Assembly (NCBI RefSeq): GCF_027887165.1
Contig: NC_077232.1
Coordinates: 12,850,255 to 12,914,254 of the forward strand
Direction: 5' to 3'
Source of the DNA: Monodelphis domestica
Taxonomy: Eukaryota; Chordata; Mammalia; Didelphimorphia; Didelphidae
Length of the DNA: 64,000 bases
Shown piece after piece: positions 54,650-64,000 of this stretch. Both the position numbers and the translations under genes were made by a program. Positions within the stretch are counted from its first letter, which is position 1; the number at the start of each line of letters is the position of its first letter. The notes beneath the pieces were generated by a model that was not told the DNA's origin, made no database searches, and saw only the letters and a list, made by a program, of their open reading frames with translations.

Positions 54650-57300
54650 GCCTTTGAGCTCAGGCCCGGAGCTCTTTGCGCTGTGGGGCCCCCTGGTGGC
54701 CACGGTCTGCCTTTGCTCGGGCTAGCCTAGGCACTGGGCGGGGAACACCTTCCCTCCTCACCTCGGCCGTTTGAAATTCCTCGTTGCCTTGGAGATTTCT
54801 CCCTTCAGGACTTTCCCCTAGTCGGAGCTCCTTCCGTGGGACGGAGGGAAGGAGAGGTTCTTCCGGCTTTGCCTCGGGAGTTTCGGAGCCCGGTAGGCTG
54901 CCCAGAGCGGCTGAGTAAAGAGGTTTCCTTCCGCTGTGTGAGAGGAGATTATGAATGAGGTTACCAAACTAGAGGCCGCCCTGCCTCTGCCCTAGCCGCA
55001 CAGCCGGCCCCACATCTTGCTTGTAAGAAGCGAGTAGAAACCTTCCCTCGAGGTCTATAGCCCAACTGCGTTAGGGTAGCCCTTAAGCTAGCAGTAGGCG
55101 TACACTTCCCCTCCCTCCTTGTCTCTAGACCCACCGCCTCCCCAGCCTCGTTCTCGGTCTAATTTAAACTCCAACGGCGCTCGCCGCTTGCTTTGAATCT
55201 CCGAAGACTCCAGAAGCTGGAGCCCCCGAGGTTAGGCTTCTGGAGGGCGTTTCATTCCCCAGGGAAGGTTTACCGCCTAAAATCCCCGGATTTGCCTCGG
55301 CGTTCAAAGGGGAAAAGGTGTCTGCATCTAGATACACGTTAACGCCTTCTGCCCCAGCAGAATGTGCTTTAAACCTGGGAGTCTGAGTTCCGGATAAGAA
55401 CTTGGTGGGAAGACGATAAGGGGTGAGGGGGGGGGGGGGGAGGGGAGGGGCGATTGCGTTTGGAAACTATAGATGCAGGATCTCGAGTTTGATGCTCGGG
55501 CATCTTCTGGAGCCCTTAGCTTGAGGAGGTGGCCCGCTTTTGCAAAAACCGCCATTTTGCATCTTTTCTCTGCTTCCAGGTTTTGTAGTTTTGGGTGCTC
55601 GGGGAGTCCACTATTAGGGACACCCCACCCCTAGTCCACACACCTTCCAGCTCAAAATGCTGTGATCCTATCCTGTGGGCAGTCAGAAGACCTGAGTTCG
55701 AATCCTGCCTCAGGTACTTAACAGGGTCTCCGTTTCTGCTTCTCCAAAGAGGAGTTGGCCCCATCACCCTGTGCGGGAAAACCCGGGAGCGGGAGAGGCT
55801 GGGGAGGGGTGGGGTGTCGGAATCAAAGACGCTTAGAGCCAGGGTTATCAGGTATTCGGGGAGGGGTGGGAAGCCCTACCAGCTCTCACTGCCATCCGCA
55901 AGGCTCCGGGCTAGTTCTGGGGCCAGGAAAGCCCAGGAAGAGGGTTAACAATGGCCCGCTAACCAACCGACAGAGTCCCGCTAGAAACCCCCGAGCGCGG
56001 GGCCAGCACGAGCACATCCCTCGTGGAGGCTCCGAGTGGGAAGGAGCTCCGCCGAACCAAGAGCGCCCATCCACCGACAGGCAGGGGAGATGCTGGCTTG
56101 GGTTCTGGAAAGCCGTCCGCATCCCACCCCTCAGGCCCGCCGCCTTTCGGAGTGCTCTCACCCGCGCCAGGTCCTGCTGACACACGGCATCCCTGCGGGC
56201 CCCCATGAGCACGAGGGAGTGTTAGCAGCGGGCACGGACTAAGGAGCCCGGGCAGGAAAGCTGAGTCCTGCGGGATCCGAGTTCCAATTCTGCTTCCTAC
56301 TCTTTCCGTGGTTTCGGGCTAGCCTAGGTCTTCATTTTCCTATCTGTAAAACGGGCGTTGGATTTCTGAGAATCCTTCAAGGTCTAAAGGCTGAAGCCCC
56401 TAGCCCAGGAAAGAGAAAACCTCGGCCCGTCCTATCCGTCCAGGGAGCGTGGCTCTGTCCAGTCCTGCAGCGGCTCCTCCGGGCACCCAGCGCATCCACA
56501 GCCCGGGGCCTCAGGGGAGAAGGCTCCCATCGCACCCAGAACAAAGCGCATCCACCGGGCCCCAGTGATCATTCCATCCCACGCGGACCATCCCGGTTGT
56601 TGTCCTTTCTTCTGCCCTTTACGGCCGCCTCCCCTCATTCTCTTCGTAACTCCCCGGCTCTGCCTGTCCCTCCCCTCCTCCCTCCCTTCTGGACTTCTCT
56701 GTGACCTTTGACACTGGTGGTCACTCTTTCCTTCTTAAAGCCCCGTCTCTTGGTTTGTGGGACACTCCCCTCCCCCGCCCCACCTCTCCGTCTCATTGGC
56801 TGGATCCTCCTCCAGATCCCGCCCAGTAACCCGCAGGTGCCTGGCCGGGCTCTCACTACTCTCCCGCGGGGCTGATTCGCGGGGCGGTATCGTCCGCTCT
56901 TCTGGGTTTAATTACGGCCGGCGCACGGTTGGTTCTTAAATCTGCCTCTCCCGCCCTCCCTCCCCCACGTCTCTGCTCACCTCCATCCATCCTTAGGTTT
57001 CCTCCTGCCTTTCAGAGATCTCAAACTGGACGTTCCCCAGACAGCTTACGGAACTCACCCTCTTCTCCACTAAACCCTCCCCTCCCCCTTACCGTAGAGG
57101 CGGACGCCAGCCGCAGCACCTCGGCTTCACGATCTGAGACTCCCTCAGCAGCCAGAAGCAAGCGTGGCCAAGCCCTGTCCAGGTCGCCTTCGCAGCATCT
57201 CTGGAAGATTCCACCCGCAACATCTCCCGGCCCCCCTCCCCCCTCTGGCGCTTACACTTCCCTGGGGCGGGCCCTCAGCACCCCCCCCCCCACTACCGCT
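54650..57300. promoter_or_regulatory. CpG-dense island, candidate promoter region
   Basis: CpG pairs, rare elsewhere in the window, are frequent here. Local marks include an inverted CCAAT box (CTCATTGGCTGG near 56793, CCAAT on the minus strand), CCCCGCCCC and CCCGCCC GC boxes (near 56775 and 56820), and several minus-strand GTGAG donors (for example near 54759 and 57050). It lies 0.8-3.5 kb upstream of the first coding exon of the divergent MS4A gene and 1.9 kb beyond the MS4A13-like stop. Long open frames here reflect GC richness and match no family I know. An unrecognised noncoding gene is also possible. Confidence 0.6.
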
Positions 57301-59200
57301 GGAGGCTGCCTCCATTCTCTCCCTCCTACAGTCCACTCTCCACTGGACCATCCATGGGATTTTCCTAAAGCCTGTCATTCCTTCACTCCCCTCCCCCCAC
57401 TCAAACTCCGGCTACCTCCAGAATCGACTGCAAGGGCCTCGCCTTGGCCTTCCTAGACCCCCTCCCAATCCTCTTTAAACTAGCCGCCGAGGCCTGCTCT
57501 TCCAGCGGTGACCTGGCCTCCATCTCCCTGCTCTTGGCCCTGACTGTCCCCCATGCCTGGAAGGCTCTCCCTCCGTGGCTTCCTGGAAGTCTCAGCTCGA
57601 AAGCCTTCCGGGACACACCCTGCTTTCCAGCGTATCCTGTCCAGAGCTGCTCAAGACCTGGTGGTCTCCCCTTTGACTGTCTCTCTTTGTGTCCTCCAGA
57701 CTTAGCACGGTGCCGGACACACAGGACGGGCCTGACCTAGACCCAGAATCTACTCCCACTGCCCCTCTACGGTCACCTCCCCAACTCCTCCAGCCTCCCT
57801 GCCCCCATCCCTCTGTGGACCAACAGACACTCGCATCCCATGACATCCAAAGCCTGTGGACCACACATGTGTTCTGTGGTCCTCGCACCCTCCTCCCCGT
57901 CCTCCCTGGGATAGATGGACTAAATAGAGCCCCATGGCGTCCGGGTCTGCTGAGTGACTTGCCCAAAGAAGAAGGAGGGACCGAGGGCTTTGGGAATTTC
58001 CAGAGCTGAGGAGGGAGGGACAGGCATCGGGTAGGGTGGAGAGAGGCTCCTTCCCTCATCCATGTCATGCGTAGGTGGAGACCTAGTGCAGAGGGAAGCG
58101 CCCCTCCCCAAGCCCCATGGATTCTGGAGTCAGAAAGCTTGGAACTTGCTTTGCCCATCTATGGGGGGGGGGGGGTGGACCAGAGGCCTTCCAAGGTCCA
58201 TTCTAGATCTAGCTCGATGACCCGTGGCCAGAGGCCTTCCAAGGTCCATTCTAGATCTAGCTCGATGACCCGTGGCCAGAGGCCTTCCAAGGTCCCTTTT
58301 AGCATTAGTTGGAGAGAGGATTGTTTAGACGGGAATAAGCTTCATTCCTGGGAATTGCCAAGTTTGGGATTCCAAGCTGGAAGGGACTGGGCGGTCATCG
58401 TCTTGCCCTGTCCTTTTACAGAAGAGAGGCCGAGAGGCTCACCAAGCTAGTTAGGGACTGAGTTGGGACTGGAACCAGGACTTGCTGATCCCATCTCAAC
58501 CGGGGCTCTGTCCACTATGCCATTCTGTCATGTGGAGAGAGGCAGCTAGAGAGAACCGGGGAAAAGAGAGAAGAAAACACAACCAGGAGACGGCAGATCT
58601 GAGCCAATTGACATGATTTATGTGCCTGACCCCAGGCTTCCTGGGGAACTGAGCCATTCACAGAGCCCAGATCCACGGGCAAAGCAGAGTTGGTTTCTCT
58701 AAGACCAATGAAACAGGTGATTGAGGAATGAGGGGAAACAAGAAGAGAAACCTTCATAGCAGGAAGACCCAGCTGAGCTTGGCCTGGAGGAGCTCTCGTT
58801 GACTCATCTCCTGGGCCATTTGTGGAAAAGGGTTAGTTTGAGAAGGCGTTTGAGTGGGAAGAAGCTTCTGGAGCTTGTGCCCAGCCAGGATTTCCTGAGG
58901 GACATGGTGGTCATTGTGTCCTGACCCTTTGGGAATAGCCCTCTGTCGCCCAGAGGCGTGCAGAGACTCAGCTGGGCACCAAGGCTGCCACCTCTGGGAA
59001 TCCGGGACTGGCATGAAGGGAAGCATTACCCTCTGAGCGTAATAGCATGCAGGGCCCCATGGGGGAAATCAAACAGTTTGCATTTTCTTCCAAAAGAGGA
59101 AGGCCCCCTGGGACATCTCTGGTAGCCAGCTGGCTGCTGCCGTGGTCTCGGCTGAGCCCTTCTTCTGGAGGGAGCACTGGATTGATTCCCCCCAAGGCTG
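57301..59200. other. GC-moderate intergenic stretch
   Basis: CpG content falls off here. Apart from the 48-bp minisatellite and a MIR-like antisense piece near 58400-58520, I see nothing I can name. Confidence 0.45.
58180..58310. repeat. 48-bp tandem minisatellite, about 2.6 copies
   Basis: The unit starting CCAGAGGCCTTCCAAGGTCC begins at 58180, 58228 and 58276, an exact 48-base period. The first two units are essentially identical and the third decays after about 25 bases. A G run (58163-58175) lies just upstream. Confidence 0.9.
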
Positions 59201-59210
59201 TGCTCACTTG

Positions 59211-59468
59211 CTAAAAGGCAGACTGTTTTTTCAGCCCCACCAGTCTTCCTTTAGCCTTTTCCTTGATGACCACCTCCACTTCCTCCTCTTCCTCTGTCAC
59301 CTCCTCCAACTCCTCCAACTTCTCCATATTTCTCCCCAATTCCTCAGATGTCTTCCTCTCCCACTCCTTTATCACCTCCTCCTCCATCACCTCCTCCAGG
59401 CTTTCCTCATCTTCCTCCTCCGCTTTATCTTCAACATAGAAGTCATTTAGGTCACTCATGAGGCTATC
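59211..59468 (-). CDS. MS4A13: MS4A13-like, last coding exon (acidic tail)
   Basis: After a TTTTTTCCCTAG acceptor the exon encodes 85 residues and a stop, starting DSLMSDLNDFYVEDKAEEED. About 40 per cent of the residues are glutamate or aspartate, and the pattern suggests a charged helix or coiled coil. GAGGAGGAA-type codon runs underlie it. Confidence 0.82.
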   Translation of the reverse strand, partial: DSLMSDLNDFYVEDKAEEEDEESLEEVMEEEVIKEWERKTSEELGRNMEKLEELEEVTEEEEEVEVVIKEKAKGRLVGLKKQSAF

Positions 59469-62400
59469 CTAGGGAAAAAAGGCAAGAGCCCTGGCTTGGA
59501 CTCAGGCATCGTGCCTAGGGTGCCATCAGGGGGGAGCTCAAGCAAAAGAGAAGTCTGTGCTGTCAGTGGCACAATGGGCAAAGGGGGCTCCCCTACCATC
59601 CTTGGAGGCCATCCAGCCAAGGTCACTGTTGAGGATGGGGGAGGGGCGCCAATGCCTGTTCTGACCGGGAAAGTCTACTTTTCCAAGGTCAGATTTGGGC
59701 TCAGAGGACATTCAGAGGACCCGAGTCGGAATTTGACCCCAACTGCCTGTGTGATCTTTGGCAAGTCTCAACTTCTCTCAGCTTCCATTTCCTGACTGAA
59801 GGAGATGGACTTGATGAGCCCTGGAGTCCCTTCCAGACCCCAAGGGTTACCTGGCTGAGTCATTTATCGGCTCTGGGTCTCAGTTTCCCCATCTGTATAA
59901 TGAGGGAGTTGGGCTTCTTGGCTCTTCTGGCCTACCCTGAAGTGGCTAGAAATTTTGCCAGGGGGTGAGAGCCACAAGCTCAGTGCTGGGTTCCTGGAGG
60001 GTGTAAGGAGGTGTCATCCCTCTCTGTCCAAAGCCACTTCCAAAGTCCTTCCTACCACACAATGCTCTGGTCAAGGGAGTGACTAGGAGGTAAGAAATAG
60101 TAATAACTTAATTAAATCAATACAAAGTGGAAAGCCTAATTAATTATTCATTCTGAAGAGCAAAGACAAAGGAGGTCCCATGCTTCTTTCCTAGAGGGGA
60201 GTGTGGTAGCATCTAGGAAAAGGGGGATGACTTGCCCAAGGGGGAGGTTTCCTCTCTTGGGAGGGCCCTATACCAACTGGCTAACAGGTGGTGAAGGGAG
60301 CCAGAGGCAAACTGAAGGTGCTCGAACCCTACGAGAATTCATCATCAGGCCTGACAAGGACCACCCCCTGGGCCCACCTGTAAAGGCCCTTTGGGACCCT
60401 CTTGCCTAAGGTCACATGGCAACTTCAACCCCTTCATGCTTCGTGATTTTGTCTGGTTTCTGCCTGCTTGTATTGATCTTATAAATACTAAGTCTTATTC
60501 TTCCTCTTTTCATTTTTTCAGATGAGAAAGCTCAGGCCCAGAGGAGTGGCCTGGAGCCTGCCGGTGCATTGCCAGGTCTGGGACCTTTTCTAGACCAAGA
60601 GCTGAACTTGTAGCACTGGGTTCCTTAGCCAGACGGCCTTCCGGGGCACGTCTGTGAAGTTAGAGGGGAAGAAAATGACATCTGTATTTGAATGGAATCG
60701 GCTTCCTTTGTAATCGTGCCCGCCTCATTTTTTCATTTTAAAGCATGCCTCTGAGAAGAGGTCCAAGGGCTCCCAGGCCTGCCCAGGGCATCCCTGACAC
60801 AAACAAAAGCCAAGAGCCCCTGGTGTGGCAGCCCAATTTCATAGTGGGAGGATGCTGGAGTGGGACTGAGAGGAGCTGCTTCACGCCCCAGGGCTCTCAT
60901 TCACTGTGGGGCTTTGGGCATCAGGCTCTTCCTTCTGGAAGGTAAGACACACTGGGCTCTCGGATCCCCCACAGCTTGAGATCCCTGATCCCTTCATCCT
61001 AGCCCAAGCTTTTCCTCGGCCACATTCCTCTTTGGACTGCAATGTATTCATCCGCAGAGGAGGGGCACAGCGACCTAATGATGTCCGAGATCCCCTCCAG
61101 AGGAGCTTCCTGCTCCTTAGCAACCCCTTCCATCAATTTTCTGGGTCCCTAGAACCCTGGTCCCTGCCTTGGTCCCAAGCCTAAGCTGACCAGGAAAAGA
61201 CAAAATGGACGGGACTCAAACAATTGGAGATAAAGGTCTGAGGACAAAAGGGGTTGGCTTGGTCTGGATTGGGGCCGACCCTAACAGAACCCCGGGGGAG
61301 GCAGGGAGAGACCTCCAGGTGGAAGCTGATGTTTTGAGGATGTTTTCCCACTTTTGTACAAGATATAGAAAGGCCTGGATCCCAAGGAAGGCTCCTCACG
61401 CTTCCTGCCTCACCACTCCAGAATGATGGGATCACTCTAAGTAGTCAACACATCCTCACAGCTGAGGATGTAAATTCTTAAGTCAGCCAGAGGCTCTGGG
61501 TGCAGCCCTCTGGGGAAGGTTGGGAGAGTGGTGGGATGTGGAGAGGCTTGAGTTCAAATTCTGCCTCTGAGGACCTCTAGCTGGGTAACCACAGGCAAAT
61601 TAATCAACTTTGTGGTCCTTAGTTTTGTCCTCTGTGAAAAGAGTTTGGATTTTTTTTTACCCTCTTTTTAGATCTGAATCTTACACTGAAACATGTGTGC
61701 TAGCTTTCCTCATCAATCCTCATCTCCATCACTTATTTTTCTATTTCCTGTCCCTTTTCTGATCCCCAGCAGTCTGGTAGGCTAAGGCCCTGGAACCTAA
61801 CACCCTCAGGATCTAGAGCAGCTCCACCTCAGCTGCAGCTCTCCAGGGAACCCTCTGTTCTGTGACAAGGCACAGTCTTTTCTGGTCCTCCCAGAACAGG
61901 GGTTCTGGACCTTTTGGGGGTCCTAGACCCCTTCGCTGGCAGGCATTTTGCTGAATTCAGCCCATGGACCCCAGCTCTGAAACATGTTCACAAAAGCATA
62001 AAAACAAAGACGGAAGATTGTAAAGGAAATCAATTCTATTGGAATACGATGATCCAAACATCTAGAAACCGGCTTTAGGGAGCCTCAGCTAAAAGACCCA
62101 GTTCTAGAGAATCCAAAGTAAATTCTGGTATGTCTAGGGCGGCTGGGTGGCAGTGGATAGAGAGCCAGGCCTGGAGATGGACGAGTCCTCGTTCAAATAT
62201 GGCCTCAGATACCTCCTAGCTGGGTGACTCTGGGCAAGGCCTAGTCCTTGCTGCTCGTCTGCCTTGGAACCAACACTTAGCATCAATTCTAAGGCAGAAG
62301 GTAAGGGTTAAACAGATCAATTCCCCCTCTGAGGGGCCCGCTCAGCCACATGTGACTCTGCCCTCAGGCACGTGGCCCCTTCTTTCTGGGCCTTGGGCTC

Positions 62401-64000
62401 CTCTCCTGTAAGATGAGGCCACTGGCCAGGATGACCCCCAGGGCCCTTCCCCTCTGGGTGTGATTCTGTGGTTCTTCCGGTGGGGTCTGCGCAGGCGCAT
62501 GCTGCTGGCCTGCATTCTTCTCCACCCCCTCGCCCCGTCCTTTCCAGGGGCCTCTGCCCCTTGGTTTAGTCCCTCCGGGCCTGGACAGCGGGCTAGGATT
62601 CCCCAGGAAGAGCACTCACCCAATTACACATTACGTGATAGATGTAGGTAAAGGTGAGGCTGAACTCCCCGAGCGAGGTGATTAACAGAAGCCAGGAAAC
62701 CAGCTTCCCCATTGCCTGCGAAAGGAACACAAAGGGGGCTTGGCCACGGCACCGGGCCCTGCTGGAGCTGAGGGCCCCTGACCGAGGGCTCAGCCTGAAC
62801 TCGGGCACTTCAGAGAGCTTGGTGGTTTGGTTGGCCGTCTGGCCTTGAAAAAGTGATGGAGAAAATGGTGGCTCTTTCCCATCTTTTGGGGGGATTTTCC
62901 TGGCACAGATACAGGAATGGTTGGCAGCTTCCTTCTCTGGCTCATGGGACAAATGAGGAAACGGAGGCGAACAGGGTGACGTGACTTGCCCAGAGTCACC
63001 CAACCCAGAAAGAGGCGTCTTCTAGGGCCCAGAGACCCCAAGTAGATCCCAGTAATGGGGACATATTGACGAAGCCCTTCAGACGCCACACTGGATCTTC
63101 CCAATAACCTCCATTCTCCAGATGAGGGATCTGAGATTCCCGGGATCACAGGACTCCGATTCGGGCCTCCCTGACTGCCCCCTCCTGGCCTCCCCCATTC
63201 GGCCTTATCTCCACTGGGTCTGCTGGCTGCCTGCTCAGGAAGACCTGGGTTTGAGTCTGGCCTTCACTACAGAGCAGCCGAGCGTCCCTGAGGAAACGAC
63301 TCCGCTCGAGGAGCGACTCCTTGGCAGAGGCGCCATTCTGAAGTGAACGAGAAACCCTGGCAGGAGGAGGGTGACTTGGAAAACGAATTTCAGGTCAGAT
63401 GGCAGGCAAGTCCACGAGGAAAAGGGGGAGGGGGAAAGCCTGCCATGTGGCTGGGATGCCGAGGCCCGGGTGTGGCACTAGGTTGGCCCCAGGGTGCAGG
63501 GTCAGGAGGCTGGCTCTTTGGCTCTTCGGTGTGCCTCAGTTCCAGCCCAGCTCACCTTCCCTGGGACCCAGGTATGCATCTCCTCTCTCCAAGCCTTTGC
63601 ACTGGCCTACCACCCCGCCAGGACCCCTTTCTTCCTTGAAGACAGCCGAGGCACTCTGGGCTACATGAAGCCTTTCCTGTGTCCTCCCTGCCAGGCTCCT
63701 TTAGATTTAACCACTGTGTAAATGTTTGTAGTTATTCACTTTATACTGATCCTGGATGGGTGTATATAGGACATAGAGATGGAGAGAGAGAGGATGTGTA
63801 CATACGGCCAGGGCGGCAGGCAGACATGCTGTTGGTTCCTCCATCAGGATTCCCCGGGGCTCAGCCGGAGCCCCCACATGTCCCCCCCTCCTCCCGACCC
63901 CAACATCCTCTGGGCGGGCTGGCTACTTACTGCTCTTCCAAAATTTTTATAGGACATTTCTTGCTCTGTGCACTGCTCGATGATGATGAGAATGACTCCA
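59211..64000 (-). CDS. MS4A13: MS4A13-like four-pass membrane protein, 3' part (5' part beyond window)
   Basis: Three minus-strand exons are in the window: 64000-63931 (continuing past the edge), 62715-62620 and 59468-59211, with GT/AG sites and phase-0 joins. They encode the end of span 3 (GVILIIIEQC), MSYKNFGRA, span 4 (KLVSWLLLITSLGEFSLTFT) and an 85-residue tail. The MSYKNFGRA segment, EFSLTFTYIYHVMCN and DLNDFYVEDKAEEED resemble VSYRNYGQAK, EFSIALTHSIYSCSN and NDLTSVTEEAE of human MS4A13 as remembered, in the same order. The tail is much longer and more acidic than the human one recalled: after about 20 residues it is dominated by glutamate and then ends in a basic, lysine-rich stretch. 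MS4A13 is reported mainly from testis and its role is unknown. Spans 1 and 2 must lie above 64000. Confidence 0.85.
60000..62130. other. MS4A13-like intron stretch
   Basis: MIR-like pieces occur near 59690-59900 and 61540-61640 and an L2-like piece near 60500-60600. No exon was recognised. Confidence 0.45.
62137..62318 (+). mobile_element. tRNA-derived SINE, degraded
   Basis: GGGCGGCTGGGTGGCAGTGG, TTCAAATATGGCCTCAGA, GTGACTCTGGGCAAGG and TCGTCTGCCTTGGAACCAAC are present. It has several small gaps. Confidence 0.8.
62620..62715 (-). CDS. MS4A13: MS4A13-like, penultimate coding exon (span 4)
   Basis: The exon encodes 32 residues, AMGKLVSWLLLITSLGEF through YIYHVMCNW, between a TTTCGCAG acceptor and a GTGAGT donor. 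Confidence 0.88.
63931..64000 (-). CDS. MS4A13: MS4A13-like, span 3 exon (partial, runs off window)
   Basis: The last 70 bases of the window encode GVILIIIEQCTEQEMSYKN and FGRA before a GTAAGT donor. The acceptor lies outside. Confidence 0.85.

Noticed and set aside
55595-58158. Several open frames of 100-188 residues on both strands
   Set aside because: They sit in GC-rich sequence where stop codons are rare. They overlap each other on both strands, lack family resemblance and have proline/arginine-rich random-looking composition.

Overview
This window is vertebrate nuclear DNA, almost certainly from a marsupial, and it carries part of the MS4A (membrane-spanning 4-domain, subfamily A) gene cluster. 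The marsupial call rests on many copies of a tRNA-derived SINE of the kind abundant in Australian marsupials (head near GGGGCAGCTGGGTAGCTC, tail near CTTCTGCCTTGGA), marsupial-type L1 3' ends, MIR-like CORE-SINEs and gammaretrovirus-like (class I) endogenous retroviral fossils. I found no bacterial-style operons, no CRISPR array and no convincing plus-strand protein gene.

All protein-coding genes I can support lie on the minus strand and were rebuilt exon by exon from reading frame, GT/AG splice sites and phase; every exon junction is phase 0. From the high-coordinate end, in transcription order: (1) an MS4A13-like gene, cut by the window edge, with three 3' exons at 64.0-59.2 kb and a very acidic C-terminal tail; (2) a complete five-exon, 161-residue divergent MS4A gene at 53.84-44.46 kb that I cannot match to a named mammalian member and which resembles MS4A13 most; (3) a complete six-coding-exon, 255-residue MS4A8-like gene at 24.65-8.29 kb; (4) one exon (0.85-0.97 kb) of a second MS4A8-like copy, lying in a duplicated block and with a damaged splice acceptor. 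The order MS4A13 then MS4A8, in the same orientation, agrees with what I recall of the human 11q12 cluster; gene 2 sits between them.

Region by region. 0-4 kb: duplicated block (copy A of 19.57-22.13 kb), with a later solo LTR inside a SINE. 4-8.2 kb: repeats and a second solo LTR. 8.3-24.7 kb: the MS4A8-like gene, whose introns hold L1 and SINE copies and an internally deleted retroviral fossil (10.97-14.15 kb). 25.0-30.1 kb: a broken class I pro-pol fossil, itself interrupted by a solo LTR, directly upstream of the first MS4A8-like coding exon. 30-44 kb: gene-free repeats, including a 7SL RNA retropseudogene and two opposed L1 3' ends. 44.4-53.9 kb: the divergent MS4A gene, with a long TG tract beside one splice acceptor. 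54.65-57.3 kb: a CpG-dense island, the best promoter candidate for that gene. 58-64 kb: a 48-bp minisatellite and the MS4A13-like 3' end.

The genes encode small four-pass membrane proteins of one family. Nothing in the sequence points to a joint pathway beyond shared descent and possible shared cluster regulation. Family names rest on remembered human sequences, not on a search.
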